From Pantoea vagans (GTDB lineage: Bacteria > Pseudomonadota > Gammaproteobacteria > Enterobacterales > Enterobacteriaceae): a stretch of 64,000 nucleotides of DNA. Location of the stretch: the NCBI RefSeq assembly GCF_001506165.1, contig NZ_CP011427.1:2976001-3040000 (forward strand). The letters are read 5' to 3'. Below, in pieces: positions 42,589-52,539 of this stretch. The stretch's first letter is position 1. Every line of letters begins with the position of its first letter. Under the pieces are notes generated by a model. The model did no database searches, was not told where the DNA came from, and saw only the letters and a program-made list of their open reading frames with translations. A program made the translations under genes and the position numbers.

Positions 42589-43659
42589 TTAAGCCCCAAC
42601 CATTTCGTCGGGAGCCTGTGGATTACGAGTGATGTACATAGCATCCCCGTAGCTAAAGAAACGATACTGCTCTGCCACCGCGCTCTGATAGGCCGCCATG
42701 GTATTTTTGTAACCGGCAAAGGCCGACACCAGCATAATCAGCGTGGATTCCGGCAGATGGAAGTTGGTGATCAGCGCGTCAATTACCTGATAGTGATAGC
42801 CTGGATAGATGAAGATTTGCGTGTCGTCGAAGAACGGTGCAATCAGCGCATCCTGGCTGGCCTTGGCAGCACTCTCCAGCGAACGCACAGAGGTAGTGCC
42901 CACGGCAACCACTTTGTTGCCGCGCGCTTTACAGGCCAACACCGCATCCACTACGTCCTGCGGCACTTCCGCGTACTCAGAGTGCATGATGTGATCATTG
43001 ATGTTTTCAACGCGCACCGGCTGGAAGGTACCTGCACCGACGTGCAGCGTGACAAACGCCATTTCGATGCCTTTGGCACGCAGTGCGTCCAGCAGCGGTT
43101 CGTCAAAGTGCAGACCGGCTGTCGGGGCGGCAACGGCACCCGGACGCGCGCTGTAGACGGTTTGATAGAGTTCGCGGTCTGCTTCTTCATCTGGACGATC
43201 GATATACGGCGGCAGTGGCATATGGCCAACGCTGTTCAGGATATCCAGCACTGCGCGATCGTCAGCGAATTCGATTTCAAACAGCGCATCGTGACGCGCC
43301 ACCATGGTGGCTGTCACGCTTTCGTCATCGCCCAGCAGCAATTCCGCGCCGGGCTTCGGCGCTTTGGATGCACGGACGTGCGCGAGTACCCGCTTATCGT
43401 CCAGCATGCGCTCAACCAGCATTTCGATTTTTCCGCCGCTGGCTTTACGACCATAAACACGCGCGGGGATCACGCGGGTGTTGTTGAACACCAGCAGGTC
43501 GCCCGGATTCAGTTTATCCAGCACATCGGTAAACACTTCATGGCTTAACGCACCACTCGGGCCATCCAGCGCCAGCAAGCGGCAACCGCTTCGCTGCGCC
43601 TGCGGATAGTGGGCGATCAAGGATTCCGGCAACTCAAAAGCAAAATCGGCTACACGCAT
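42589..43659 (-). CDS. queA: S-adenosylmethionine:tRNA ribosyltransferase-isomerase
   Basis: 356 residues (E. coli 356) with the signature [19 protein letters not shown] near the N-terminus, [14 protein letters not shown] in the middle and [23 protein letters not shown] toward the C-terminus. It transfers and isomerises the ribosyl part of SAM onto preQ1-tRNA to give epoxyqueuosine. First gene of queA-tgt-yajC-secD-secF, and divergent from acpH across a palindromic element. Confidence 0.98.
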   Translation of the reverse strand: MRVADFAFELPESLIAHYPQAQRSGCRLLALDGPSGALSHEVFTDVLDKLNPGDLLVFNNTRVIPARVYGRKASGGKIEMLVERMLDDKRVLAHVRASKAPKPGAELLLGDDESVTATMVARHDALFEIEFADDRAVLDILNSVGHMPLPPYIDRPDEEADRELYQTVYSARPGAVAAPTAGLHFDEPLLDALRAKGIEMAFVTLHVGAGTFQPVRVENINDHIMHSEYAEVPQDVVDAVLACKARGNKVVAVGTTSVRSLESAAKASQDALIAPFFDDTQIFIYPGYHYQVIDALITNFHLPESTLIMLVSAFAGYKNTMAAYQSAVAEQYRFFSYGDAMYITRNPQAPDEMVGA

Positions 43660-43767
43660 GCATCACTTCTTTCAGGACTCAAAAAACAGGCGGCATAGTT
43701 TAGCGGAAAAGCGGCAAATTCTGAACAACTGGCTGCATCTCTGTGAATTTGCCTTTGACCTGCTGCC

Positions 43768-43894
43768 TATACACAAAATAATTCGAGTTACAGCAAGGCG
43801 GCAAATGAGGGAAGCCCGATGAGCTTACACAAGTAAGTGATTCGGGTGAGCGAGAGCAGCCAACGCCGCTGTAACTTGAAGTATGCCGTGTATA
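43768..43894. repeat. Palindromic MITE-like repeat between queA and acpH
   Basis: A 127-bp element with imperfect terminal inverted repeats of about 27 bp: TATACAC at both tips and TTCGAGTTACAGC against TTCAAGTTACAGC. The inner part is a second imperfect palindrome, CCCGATGAGCTTAC against GTAAGTGATTCGGG. No transposase is encoded. It ends 9 bp before the acpH start codon. I recall similar sequences in other enterobacterial genomes, which needs a search. Confidence 0.8.
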
Positions 43895-43903
43895 TAATGC
43901 GCC

Positions 43904-44485
43904 ATGAACTTTCTTGCTCACCTCCACCTCGCACAGCTGGCTGACAGCTCCCTGCTGGGCAATCTGATGGCCGACTTCGTGCGCGGCAACGTGCAATCGC
44001 AATGGCCGGAGCCCGTTGTGGCGGGCATTGCCATGCATCGTCGCGTGGATGTACTCACCGATAACCTGCCCGAAGTGCGGGAAGCACGGCAGTTTTTCCG
44101 CGCCGAAACGCGTCGCGTCGCCCCTATTACACTCGACGTCATCTGGGATCATTTCCTCGCCCTGCACTGGGACAAGCTGCACCCGACACAATCGCTGATT
44201 GATTTCACGGCGGCGGCCGAGGGAGAAATCCTGCCGCAGCTCCCCGGCACACCGGAAGGGTTCATCGAATTGAATGCGGTCATGTGGCGTGAGCGCTGGT
44301 TCGAACACTACGCCGAACCGACGCGGCTGGCACGGGTGCTCAATGGCATGGCACATCGCCGCCCCCGCCTGGCCGCCCTGCGCGACTCTTATCAGGATTT
44401 CGTTGATCATTACTCGCAACTCGAACCGCTGTTCTTCCAGTTCTACCCGCGCCTGATGGCAGCCGCCCGCGCGCAGCAACTCTGA
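43904..44485 (+). CDS. acpH: Acyl carrier protein phosphodiesterase
   Basis: 193 residues, the same as E. coli AcpH, an HD-superfamily-like protein with [46 protein letters not shown] and [16 protein letters not shown]. It removes 4'-phosphopantetheine from holo-ACP. The start agrees with the family, but there is no recognisable ribosome-binding site, and a TATAAT box lies only 5 bases before the ATG, at the end of the repeat element. Possibly leaderless or weakly translated. Divergent from queA as in E. coli. Confidence 0.94.
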   Translation: MNFLAHLHLAQLADSSLLGNLMADFVRGNVQSQWPEPVVAGIAMHRRVDVLTDNLPEVREARQFFRAETRRVAPITLDVIWDHFLALHWDKLHPTQSLIDFTAAAEGEILPQLPGTPEGFIELNAVMWRERWFEHYAEPTRLARVLNGMAHRRPRLAALRDSYQDFVDHYSQLEPLFFQFYPRLMAAARAQQL

Positions 44486-44524
44486 ACCTTTTTTTCACAA
44501 TCCCGGCATTTCCCCCCCTTGCCA

Positions 44525-44572
44525 GCCGCAGCCATCTGCGGCTTAATGAAACCTTCCTTAACTTTTGTTAAG
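44525..44572 (+). other. Two short inverted repeats downstream of acpH
   Basis: GCCGCAG/CTGCGGC (44525-44542) and CTTAAC/GTTAAG (44557-44572) lie in the 264-bp gap before the inositol-phosphatase gene. The first may end acpH transcripts without a T-run; the second has operator-like form. No further signal could be assigned. Confidence 0.35.
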
Positions 44573-44749
44573 TCTGTCACACTGCTCTGTAACTGCTGGT
44601 CACTTAAGCGCTTTTCGGTCGCCATTAATGGCACCCCTACCATGACATTGCTTGTTTTGCGCGGGGAGCGCATTGATGCGCACCGGACAGACCATGTTTT
44701 TTGTTGCGTAAGTGCCCAACATTCACAGCCTGAATGATTAGAGGGAAAG

Positions 44750-45559
44750 ATGTCATCAGCTACGCTAACCGAACTTGATGCGCGTTATCACTTCGCCTGT
44801 GATGTCGCTAAAACTGCAGCCAGCCGCGCTTTATCCTGGTATCAGCAGCGCCATCAACTGGTGATTGAGCATAAAAAGGATTTACAGGACGTGGTCAGCG
44901 AAGCCGATCGCAACGTCGAAGAGCTGGTGAAACACCTGATTCACGAACGCTTTCCCGAGGATGCCGTGCTCGGCGAAGAGAGCGGTGGCGAAACCGCAGG
45001 CGCGCGCTTTATCTGGGTGATCGATCCGATTGATGGCACCAGCAGCTTTCTGAACGGGCTTCATAACTGGTGCGTGTCGCTGGCGATTGTCTGTGAAGAC
45101 GAGCCAGTCATTGGTGTGGTGTGCGATCCCAACCATCATGAAACCTTTCACGCCTGCCGTGGCAAGGGCGCGTGGGTCAATGAGAAGCGCATTCAGGCGC
45201 ACAGTGCCCAGCATCTCAACCAGGGCGTTCTCGGTTTAAGCAGCTCCAATAGCCAACCCATTGAACCGCTCACCGCCTTTATTGGTGGGCTACTCTCCCA
45301 GGGTGGCATGTTTATCCGCAACGGTTCCGGTGCCTTGATGAGCGCGTGGGCCGCCGCGGGCCGACTGATTGGCTATTATGAAGCACACATGAACCCCTGG
45401 GACGGATTACCGGGCATCGTATTAATGCGCGAAGCGGGCGGCCAGACCAATGACTATCTCAGTCATCACGGGCTGCAACACGGCAATCCGGTGCTACTGG
45501 CCAATGCGGTGATCTATCCGCAGCTCAAAGCCCTGCTACCCGATCATCCCTCACTGTGA
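44750..45559 (+). CDS. Inositol monophosphatase family phosphatase
   Basis: 269 residues. The lithium-sensitive phosphatase motifs are clear: GEESGG (metal Glu, about 75), WVIDPIDGTSSFLNG (about 90-104) and a C-terminal NPWDGLPGIVLMREAGG (about 222-238). The preferred substrate cannot be told from sequence: inositol phosphate, histidinol phosphate or a nucleotide phosphate are all known in the family. It is not SuhB, which has a different N-terminus. AGAGGGAAAG precedes the ATG. Its stop overlaps the start of a periplasmic phytase-like gene by 4 bp, hinting at a link to inositol phosphates; the two proteins would act in different compartments. Confidence 0.85.
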   Translation: MSSATLTELDARYHFACDVAKTAASRALSWYQQRHQLVIEHKKDLQDVVSEADRNVEELVKHLIHERFPEDAVLGEESGGETAGARFIWVIDPIDGTSSFLNGLHNWCVSLAIVCEDEPVIGVVCDPNHHETFHACRGKGAWVNEKRIQAHSAQHLNQGVLGLSSSNSQPIEPLTAFIGGLLSQGGMFIRNGSGALMSAWAAAGRLIGYYEAHMNPWDGLPGIVLMREAGGQTNDYLSHHGLQHGNPVLLANAVIYPQLKALLPDHPSL

Positions 45560-46800
45560 ATTTGATACGCCCTGCCCTGCTGATCTTGTTGGGGTGGATG
45601 GCTTTGCCGATCCACGCAGAAGAGCATTATCAATTGGAAAAAGTAGTAGAGATCAGCCGTCACGGCGTACGACCGCCAACGCCGGGTAACCGTAAAGAGA
45701 TTGAAGCCGCCACCGAACGCCGCTGGCCACAGTGGCACACTGCGGATGGTGAACTTACCGCTCACGGTTATGCGGCAGTGGTCAATAAAGGACGTTGGGA
45801 AGGCGAACATTATCGTCAATCAGGCCTGTTGGACGCGGGTTGTCCCAATGCCCAGCAAATTTATGTTCGCGCCAGCCCATTGCAACGTACACGAGCAACA
45901 GCGGATGCGCTGGTCACCGGTGCCTTTGCCGATTGCCACGTCCAAGTTCATTACGTTGAGGGAGGCAGCGATCCGCTTTTTCAGAGTGATAAATTCCCGT
46001 TTGCCCAACTCGATCCCGCCAAAGAGTATGCCGCGGTTGCCGCCCAGGCAGGTGATTTGACAGCATTGCAGCAGCGCTTACAGCCCGCAATCCAGCGATT
46101 AAAGCAAGCGGTGTGCGATTCGGACTGCGCTTTCTTTGATCGTCCATGGCAGCTAAAGCAAACCAGAAGCGGCAGTACCTATGTTCAGGGATTAAGCGTG
46201 CTGGCGAGTATGGTCGAGACGTTGCGCCTCGGCTGGAGTGAACATCTGCCGTTCAACCAGATCGCGTGGGGGAATATCACCACCTCCGAGCAAATCGGCG
46301 CACTGTTGCCGCTGCTTACTGCCAATTACGATCTCAGCAATGACGTGCCCTATATTGCGCAGAAGCGCGGCTCCATTTTACTGGATGCAGTATTAAGCAG
46401 CTTAGAAGACAGCGACAACACTCCTGATACCCGCTGGCTGCTGCTGGTCGCGCATGACACTAATATCGCCATGCTCCGCACGCTGATGGGCTTCAACTGG
46501 CAATTGCCAGGTTACGCACGCGGCAATATTCCACCGGGTGGCAGTCTGGTGTTTGAGCGCTGGCGTGATACCCAAACCCATGCCCGTTTCCTGCGCATCT
46601 ACTTCCAGGCGCAAAGTCTGGATGGTTTACGGCTGTTAACGCCGATTGATGATGCGCATCCGTTATTACGAGAAGAGTGGCATCAGGGAAATTGTCACTC
46701 GACGTCGGTGGGCGAGCTTTGCCCTTATCAATCTACTTTGCAGCAATTACGTGCCGCCATTGATCGCAGCGCACTCAGCAAGGTGACTTACCCCAATTAG
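45556..46800 (+). CDS. Periplasmic histidine acid phosphatase (phytase / glucose-1-phosphatase family)
   Basis: 414 residues, starting with a GTG that overlaps the previous stop (GTGA), so translation is coupled. Residues 1-21 form a signal peptide ending PIHA. The active-site motif is SRHGVRPPTPG (RHGxRxP) and the proton-donor motif is VAHDTNIAML; the HDT form is closer to AppA phytase than to the HDS form of Agp. Even-numbered cysteines suggest disulfides. It would release phosphate from phytate, sugar phosphates or other monoesters in the periplasm. Exact substrate unresolved. Confidence 0.85.
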   Translation: MNLIRPALLILLGWMALPIHAEEHYQLEKVVEISRHGVRPPTPGNRKEIEAATERRWPQWHTADGELTAHGYAAVVNKGRWEGEHYRQSGLLDAGCPNAQQIYVRASPLQRTRATADALVTGAFADCHVQVHYVEGGSDPLFQSDKFPFAQLDPAKEYAAVAAQAGDLTALQQRLQPAIQRLKQAVCDSDCAFFDRPWQLKQTRSGSTYVQGLSVLASMVETLRLGWSEHLPFNQIAWGNITTSEQIGALLPLLTANYDLSNDVPYIAQKRGSILLDAVLSSLEDSDNTPDTRWLLLVAHDTNIAMLRTLMGFNWQLPGYARGNIPPGGSLVFERWRDTQTHARFLRIYFQAQSLDGLRLLTPIDDAHPLLREEWHQGNCHSTSVGELCPYQSTLQQLRAAIDRSALSKVTYPN

Positions 46801-47077
46801 CGTTAGCATACTTAAGCTCAATGCATAACATCGACTCATTCCTGGCGGCGTAACGATTCAGTGTCGTAATCATTAATTACCGTTCAACCTGCGATTATTC
46901 TAATTTTTTTTCGCCATGCTTTTTCTACGATGAAAAGGCGTATCCTGACGACGTCAATCATCCCTTAGCAATACCCCTTTTTCTCCTTTGTAACTTTTTT
47001 TCGGCGACAGGATGCGCCGATTTATTTTTAGTGCCAAGTAAAACTAAAAAATAAACATTCACTTTTGGGTTTTAACT
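46801..47077. other. AT-rich gap before the acyltransferase gene
   Basis: A 277-bp intergenic region with many A/T runs (for example TTCTAATTTTTTTTCGCC and AAACTAAAAAATAAACATTC), distinctly more AT-rich than its surroundings. No gene was seen. It probably holds the acyltransferase promoter; the composition fits silenced or recently acquired DNA. Confidence 0.5.
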
Positions 47078-49030
47078 ATGACTGCGAATACTCCCCACCG
47101 CTATCGGGTGGATATCGATGGCCTGCGTGCCGTTGCCATTATCTTAGTTGTATTATTCCATTCCGGTGTCACCGCATTAAAAGGTGGCTTTATTGGTGTA
47201 GACCTGTTTTTTGTTATTTCTGGTTTTCTGATTGGCGGTATTATTAGCAAGGAAATATCTGAAGGACGCTTCTCCTTTTATCAATTTTATCTGCGTCGTA
47301 TTCGTCGTATCGCCCCCGCGCTGTTCTTCATGATGGCAATATTACTGCTGCTCGGGTTTATGTTGTTATCGCCGCTTGAATTCAGCCAACTAGCCAAATA
47401 CAGCGTGGCGGTGTTTATCTCCGTTCCCAATATGCTATTAATTAAGAGTGGTGATTATTTCAGCACAGATTCCGATCTGAATCCGCTGTTAATGACCTGG
47501 TCACTGGGTATCGAGGAACAGTTCTATATCGTGCTGCCGTTTATTCTGCTGCTGGCGGTGCGACTCAAACAACCCATGAGCCGTGTGGTGCTGATGTTGA
47601 GCCTGGTTTCACTGGTTGCTTGCATCTGGGTCACCGCTTTTGCCAGCACTCATGCCTTCTATCTGCTGCCTACACGCGCATGGGAACTTGGCGCTGGGGT
47701 GTTACTCGCGTTGTGGAAGCCGCAGCCTGTCACCGGCCGCGCGGGCAATTTACTCAACCTGCTCGGCTGGCTGTTGATTATCGCGGCCAGCGTGATGATC
47801 AACAGTGACGATCAATTCCCTGGTTGGGTAGCCGCCATCCCCGTTCTGGCGGGCTGTTTGATGATCGGTGCCCACAGTGAACTTAACCAGTTACTGTTAG
47901 AAAATCCGCTGATGCGGTTCATCGGCAAAGTCTCTTACTCGTGGTATTTGTGGCACTGGCCGCTGCTCAGTCTTGCCCGCATTTGTAGTGACAATCCGCT
48001 GACCGTTTGGCAAGGCCTGCTGATCAGCACCCTGGCGCTCGGCATTGCCTGGCTCTCCTGCCGCTTCATCGAACAGCCCTTCCGCCAGGCTCGAACGGGT
48101 ACGCGTTGGGTGATCCCCAGTTACTGTGCTTCTTCAGTGATAGCAGCAGGCGCCATGGTACTGCTGTGGCAAACCGGCGGCATGAAATCACGTGTCAGTG
48201 AGTTAGTGGTAAACGCCGATAGCTGGAAAATCTCCGCGCAGCGTAATCCTTGCCTGTTGAGTTATGGCGCTAACCTGCCATCCCGACTGACTGAGTGCCA
48301 ACCCAAAAGCGATCGGCCGGGTATTGCTCTGATTGGCGACAGCCATGCCGCCGCCCTACGTGATTCAGTGTCCCGTTACGCGCTGCGTCAGGATAAGCCG
48401 CTGTATCAGTTGACTAAAGCCTCCTGCCCGTTCCTGATTGGGGCGACACGCGTGGTTAATCAGGTGCCCGACCATGCGCAACAGTGCATCAACTTTAATC
48501 AGGCCGTATTGAAGATGGTGATGAGCGATAAGATAGATGAAGTGGTGATCAGCGCCTATTGGGCTTCGGGCATGAGCCTGCTGCCCGGCGCGGGATTCCG
48601 TGAAACGGGCCATCCTGAGAAGAGTAATCTGGAAGCGCTGCAGGCTGGCATGGACCGGGTGATCGCTCAGTTAAAACAGGCCGGGAAGAAGATTACGGTG
48701 ATCGAGGACGCACCGTCGGTGGATGTCGATCCGCTGCGCTACAGCAATAACCGCAATATGCCGATTCGCCGTGAGTTAAGTGCCTGGCTTGGAAAGTGGG
48801 AGGCACCACCGCTGTTAAGCGAGCGCACCAGGCTGTTCCAGTTCCCGGAAGAGGCGGTAGAAAAACTGCTACAGGCATACAAGGAGGAAGGCGTACGCGT
48901 GCTGTCTCTGCGCGAGAATCTGTGTAATGAACAAGGATGCATGATTACCAGTGGTGGATTGCCGCTCTATTACGACAATAACCATTTGAGTCCAGCAGGC
49001 GGGGATATCGCGTTAGGGAAGAATTGGTGA
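47078..49030 (+). CDS. Membrane acyltransferase 3 with C-terminal SGNH domain (OafA/YrhL type)
   Basis: 650 residues. The N-terminal acyltransferase-3 domain has about ten membrane helices, starting YRVDIDGLRAVAIILVVLFHSG with the conserved DGLRA and His, FFVISGFLIGGII, and the catalytic-type R in FYLRRIRRIAPAL. From about residue 385 a periplasmic SGNH hydrolase-like domain follows, with GDSHAAALRD (nucleophile Ser, about 421) and DNNHLSPAGG (DxxH, about 634-637). Such proteins O-acetylate lipopolysaccharide, capsule or peptidoglycan sugars. The target here is unknown. An AT-rich upstream region and a folded element downstream suggest a variable locus. Confidence 0.9.
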   Translation: MTANTPHRYRVDIDGLRAVAIILVVLFHSGVTALKGGFIGVDLFFVISGFLIGGIISKEISEGRFSFYQFYLRRIRRIAPALFFMMAILLLLGFMLLSPLEFSQLAKYSVAVFISVPNMLLIKSGDYFSTDSDLNPLLMTWSLGIEEQFYIVLPFILLLAVRLKQPMSRVVLMLSLVSLVACIWVTAFASTHAFYLLPTRAWELGAGVLLALWKPQPVTGRAGNLLNLLGWLLIIAASVMINSDDQFPGWVAAIPVLAGCLMIGAHSELNQLLLENPLMRFIGKVSYSWYLWHWPLLSLARICSDNPLTVWQGLLISTLALGIAWLSCRFIEQPFRQARTGTRWVIPSYCASSVIAAGAMVLLWQTGGMKSRVSELVVNADSWKISAQRNPCLLSYGANLPSRLTECQPKSDRPGIALIGDSHAAALRDSVSRYALRQDKPLYQLTKASCPFLIGATRVVNQVPDHAQQCINFNQAVLKMVMSDKIDEVVISAYWASGMSLLPGAGFRETGHPEKSNLEALQAGMDRVIAQLKQAGKKITVIEDAPSVDVDPLRYSNNRNMPIRRELSAWLGKWEAPPLLSERTRLFQFPEEAVEKLLQAYKEEGVRVLSLRENLCNEQGCMITSGGLPLYYDNNHLSPAGGDIALGKNW

Positions 49031-49394
49031 CATCCAGGTAGATATAAATGCTTGTTAGTTAGCGGCTGACGATAACGCCGTCTGCTGCCCCCTCAGGGTT
49101 ATCCGCAGCGCTGAGACTTTTACGTTGGGCCAGGAGCCCCACGCGGGGAGGCGTGGGGCAGTTCGCGGCCGACCATGGATGGTCATCCGCGAACGGTCCG
49201 TCCGGCACGACGTGGAAGTCGAAGGCACCGCTTTAGCGGCGCGAGGACGGCCCAGAGGGGGCAGTAGTGGCGGCAGAGCCCGCACAGAAAAGAAAGGACA
49301 CTTATCAATAAGCAGCCTGAGTTCTTAACTAAAGAGTATTACGCCACTTATGGCGACCTTCAGACAGGTGCGTCGTGATACACACCCGTCAATT
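49031..49394. other. Gap with a large folded element
   Basis: The 364-bp region between the acyltransferase gene and proY contains the structured element described separately (49078-49272). After it comes an A-rich stretch with no clear signal. Short open frames inside (for example 49055-49285 minus) reflect the palindromes and lack ribosome-binding sites. Confidence 0.6.
49078..49272. repeat. Multi-stem palindromic element (about 195 bp)
   Basis: Outer arms CTGCCCCCTCAGGG (49085-49098) and CCCAGAGGGGGCAG (49251-49264) pair with one mismatch and may extend outward. Inside are three hairpins: GCCCCACGC/GCGTGGGGC (49136-49159), GTTCGCGG/CCGCGAAC (49161-49194) with nested GACCAT/ATGGTC, and CCGC/GCGG (49228-49239). 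The result is a closed multi-arm shape. It is GC-rich against AT-rich neighbours. Mobile palindromic repeat or structured RNA are both possible. Confidence 0.75.
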
Positions 49395-50750
49395 TCAACC
49401 CCGGCGCTTCTTCACCAGTGGCCACGCCAGCAACAGCAGCACTATCCAGCCAAAGCCCGCGTAAAGTGACACACACGTGTCCGGGAAATAGCCAATCAGC
49501 GCGATGATAAACACCAGAAACGCCACGCCGATCCACGCCGTTGCGCTGCCGCCTGGCAGGGCAAACTGCAGCTTACCGGCCTCCTGCGCACCAATTTTGC
49601 GGCGGAACGCAATCTGCGACAGCAGAATCATGATCCATACCCACACCGTGGCAAAAGTCGCCAGCGAAGCGATCACCAGGAACACTTTTTCTGGCATCAG
49701 ATAGTTGAGATAAACCGCCATCAGCAACGCCACCATCATCACTACCACTGTCACCCACGGCGCACCGCGCTCGCTGGTATTAGTGAAGACTTTTGGCGCA
49801 TGGCCCTGCTGCGCCATACCGTGCAGCATACGTCCGACACCAAACACATCGCTGTTAATCGCCGACAGGGACGCGGTGATCACCACAAAGTTAAGAATGG
49901 ATGCCGCCGCCGCAATGCCGAGATGCTGGAAGGTCAGCACAAACGGGCTGCCCTGCGTACCGACCTGGTTCCAGGGATAGATCGACATAATGACGAACAA
50001 CGTACCCACGTAGAACACCAGAATACGCAGCGGTACAGAGTTGATGGCACGAGGAATCGACTTCGCCGGATCTTCCGCTTCACCGGCGGTGATCCCGATA
50101 ATCTCAATCCCACCGTAAGCGAACATCACCATCTGCAGTGACAGCAGCATACCGATGATACCGTGCGCGAAGAAACCGCCATTGGTCCACAGATTGTGAA
50201 TACCGGTTGGCTGACCGCCGTTGCCGATGCCCCAGAAAATAATGCCGAAACCGGCGAGAATCATGATGATGATGGTGGCGACTTTGAAGAAGGAGAACCA
50301 AAACTCCACTTCGCCAAACACCTTCACGCTCATCAGGTTAATGCCGCCGATGATCAACACCACGCTGAGTACCCAGATCCAGTGCGGCACTTCCGGGAAC
50401 CACACGCCCATGTAGATGCCGAACGCCGTGACGTCGGCAATCGCCACAATCAGGATTTCAAAACAGTAGGTCCAGCCGGTGATGTATCCTGCCAATGGAC
50501 CGAGATAATCCTGCGCATAACGCGAAAAGGAGCTGGCCTGCGGGTTATTCACTGACATCTCACCCAGCGCACGCATGATGATATACGCTACGGCACCGCC
50601 GATGATGTAGGCCAGCAGCACGCTGGGCCCCGCCATTTTGATCGCATCCGCTGAGCCGTAAAACAACCCGGTGCCAATCGCCGATCCCAGTGCCATAAAC
50701 CGGATGTGGCGCGTGCTCAGTCCGCGTTTGAGCTTGTTGGTTTCTTGCAT
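49395..50750 (-). CDS. proY: Amino acid permease ProY
   Basis: A 451-residue APC-family transporter with twelve hydrophobic helices, nearly identical to E. coli ProY in [40 protein letters not shown] and [10 protein letters not shown]. ProY is described as a cryptic proline transporter; substrate assignment rests on similarity. It lies 67 bp downstream of brnQ, behind a terminator-like hairpin, as in the E. coli phoB-phoR-brnQ-proY order. Confidence 0.95.
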   Translation of the reverse strand: MQETNKLKRGLSTRHIRFMALGSAIGTGLFYGSADAIKMAGPSVLLAYIIGGAVAYIIMRALGEMSVNNPQASSFSRYAQDYLGPLAGYITGWTYCFEILIVAIADVTAFGIYMGVWFPEVPHWIWVLSVVLIIGGINLMSVKVFGEVEFWFSFFKVATIIIMILAGFGIIFWGIGNGGQPTGIHNLWTNGGFFAHGIIGMLLSLQMVMFAYGGIEIIGITAGEAEDPAKSIPRAINSVPLRILVFYVGTLFVIMSIYPWNQVGTQGSPFVLTFQHLGIAAAASILNFVVITASLSAINSDVFGVGRMLHGMAQQGHAPKVFTNTSERGAPWVTVVVMMVALLMAVYLNYLMPEKVFLVIASLATFATVWVWIMILLSQIAFRRKIGAQEAGKLQFALPGGSATAWIGVAFLVFIIALIGYFPDTCVSLYAGFGWIVLLLLAWPLVKKRRG

Positions 50751-50770
50751 AACCGCCTGTACCTTGAAAA

Positions 50771-50797
50771 TGAAAAACCACGGGCAAGCCCGTGGTT
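50771..50797 (-). terminator. Terminator between brnQ and proY
   Basis: The 10-bp stem AACCACGGGC/GCCCGTGGTT with a two-base spacer is followed by TTTTT on the minus strand, 21 bp after the brnQ stop. It probably reduces read-through into proY. Confidence 0.85.
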
Positions 50798-50817
50798 GAA
50801 ATTAACAGCAATGTTGC

Positions 50818-52137
50818 TTACTGATGAACAGCGACCTGTTCGCGTCCTTTTGCACGATCCACCACCGCAGCAATCACCAGCATCACCAGCGATGGCGGCA
50901 ACCAGGAAAGTCCCTGATCTGCCAGCGGCAGATGCTGACTGAACAGCGGCAGTACATCTTTAAAGTTAGTCGTTTTAATCGCATCCACAATACCAAACAG
51001 CAGGCTCACCAGCATGGTTGGCGCAATGATACGCGTGCTTTTGTTCCACCACTTTAGCGTAAAGCTCAACACCACCAGCACGATGCACGGCGGATAAATG
51101 GCCGTCAGCACCGGAATGGAAATCTGAATCAAATGGCTCAGGCCGAGGTTCGACACCACCATGGAGAACAGACCCAAAATAAACACCAGCGTCTTATACG
51201 ACAATGGCAGGTATTGCGCAAAGAATTCGGCACAGGCGCAGGTCAGGCCAACTGCCGTCACCATACAGGCCACGAAAATCAGCGCCGCCAGGAAGAAACT
51301 CCCCATACCGCCGAAGGTCTGTTGCACATAGGCGTGCAGAATCGCCGCACCGTTCGCATTCTGATCGACCAGGCCCGCACTACCGGAACCCAGTTTAAAC
51401 AGGCTGAGGTAAACCAGCGTCAGGCCGACACCGGCGATCACGCCCGCCAGCATGGTGTAACGCGTCAGCAATTTGGCATCTTCCACACCGCGAGAACGCG
51501 CGGCATTGACAATCACGATACCGAACACCAGGGCGCCCAGCGTATCCATGGTCAAGTAACCATTGACGAAACCGCTGGAGAACGCAGCACGCTGGTAATC
51601 AGCTGTCGCAGGTGCAATACCGCCCGCAGGCCACAGCAGTGCAGCCACGCCCAGAATAGTGAGCGCAACGATTTTCAGTGGTGCGAGGAAATGACCGACG
51701 GTGTCGAGCAATTTGCCTGGGTACAGGGAGATACCAATCACCAGCGCAAAGTAAATCAGGCTGTAAATGAACAACGGCAGCGCGCCATCACCAGTCAATG
51801 GCGCAATCCCGACTTCGAAGGAGACGGTCGCAGTACGCGGGGTGGCGAACAGCGGGCCCACGGCCAGATAGCAAACGGTGGCTAACAGCAGACCTGCCGC
51901 CTTGCCAATCGGTGAGCTCAGGGCATCAATGCCGCCGCCAACACGTGCCAGGGCGATAACAGTCATCACCGGCAAGCCAACAGCCGTGATCAGAAAGCCA
52001 AAAGCGGCAACCCAGACGTGTTCGCCAGACTGAATCCCCACCATCGGTGGAAAGATAATGTTTCCTGCGCCAACGAACAGGGCAAACGTCATGAAGCCCA
52101 GCGCCAGGATATCCTTGGAGGTTAAACGATGTGTCAT
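50818..52137 (-). CDS. brnQ: Branched-chain amino acid transporter BrnQ (LIV-II)
   Basis: 439 residues, the same as E. coli, starting [34 protein letters not shown] at 52137; an open frame extends 25 codons further without homology. Twelve membrane helices; Na+- or H+-coupled uptake of leucine, isoleucine and valine. Conserved [27 protein letters not shown] is present. In E. coli it directly follows phoR; here a MetE-like gene and a PstS-like gene lie between. Confidence 0.97.
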   Translation of the reverse strand: MTHRLTSKDILALGFMTFALFVGAGNIIFPPMVGIQSGEHVWVAAFGFLITAVGLPVMTVIALARVGGGIDALSSPIGKAAGLLLATVCYLAVGPLFATPRTATVSFEVGIAPLTGDGALPLFIYSLIYFALVIGISLYPGKLLDTVGHFLAPLKIVALTILGVAALLWPAGGIAPATADYQRAAFSSGFVNGYLTMDTLGALVFGIVIVNAARSRGVEDAKLLTRYTMLAGVIAGVGLTLVYLSLFKLGSGSAGLVDQNANGAAILHAYVQQTFGGMGSFFLAALIFVACMVTAVGLTCACAEFFAQYLPLSYKTLVFILGLFSMVVSNLGLSHLIQISIPVLTAIYPPCIVLVVLSFTLKWWNKSTRIIAPTMLVSLLFGIVDAIKTTNFKDVLPLFSQHLPLADQGLSWLPPSLVMLVIAAVVDRAKGREQVAVHQ

Positions 52138-52539
52138 AAACTTCTGTACTGCCTGTAGCTGATGTTGCGGTGGAAGTTGAGTTCGTGTTGTCCTCTGGAT
52201 GCGCGTAAACAAGGGCTTAACTGATGGAATCAGTGTGTTATGCGGGCCTAATCGTTAAAGCGCAGGTGATTTAAACTACTTTTCTTCTGTTCACAGAGGG
52301 ATAAATCGACAACGGCGCAAATTAAAACGTTTATAGCGAAGAAAGGCAATACGGGATCGGAAAACCAGAAGGATATAGCAACAAAGTGACACAAAGCAGT
52401 TAATCAGCGGGGAATAGGCGTAAAACACCTCAGATGATTTGCTTAAAGTTTCCGCATCGCGGGAGATCTCCTTGCAAAAATTGGCTTATGGATGCACAAA
52501 AGGCGCGATTTACGCGCCTGTTTGCACAAGTTTACAGCA
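52138..52539. other. Intergenic region upstream of brnQ (402 bp)
   Basis: The left 300 bp is AT-rich leader and promoter DNA of brnQ without a site I can name. The right end holds the weak terminator of the MetE-like gene. Open frames at 52439-52746 are not credible genes. Confidence 0.5.
52497..52519 (-). terminator. Weak terminator after the MetE-like gene
   Basis: The stem AGGCGCG/CGCGCCT with an ATTTA loop is followed by TTTTG on the minus strand, 21 bp after the stop. Confidence 0.65.

Noticed and set aside
44570..44610. Possible Pho box before the inositol-phosphatase gene (CTGTCAC...CTGTAAC)
   Set aside because: The two half-units are 13 rather than 11 bases apart, and no third unit follows, so PhoB control is not supported.
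49055..49285. 76-residue minus-strand open frame within the folded element
   Set aside because: It spans the palindromic arms, has no ribosome-binding site, and is rich in Arg and Pro as expected from chance translation of GC-rich palindromes.
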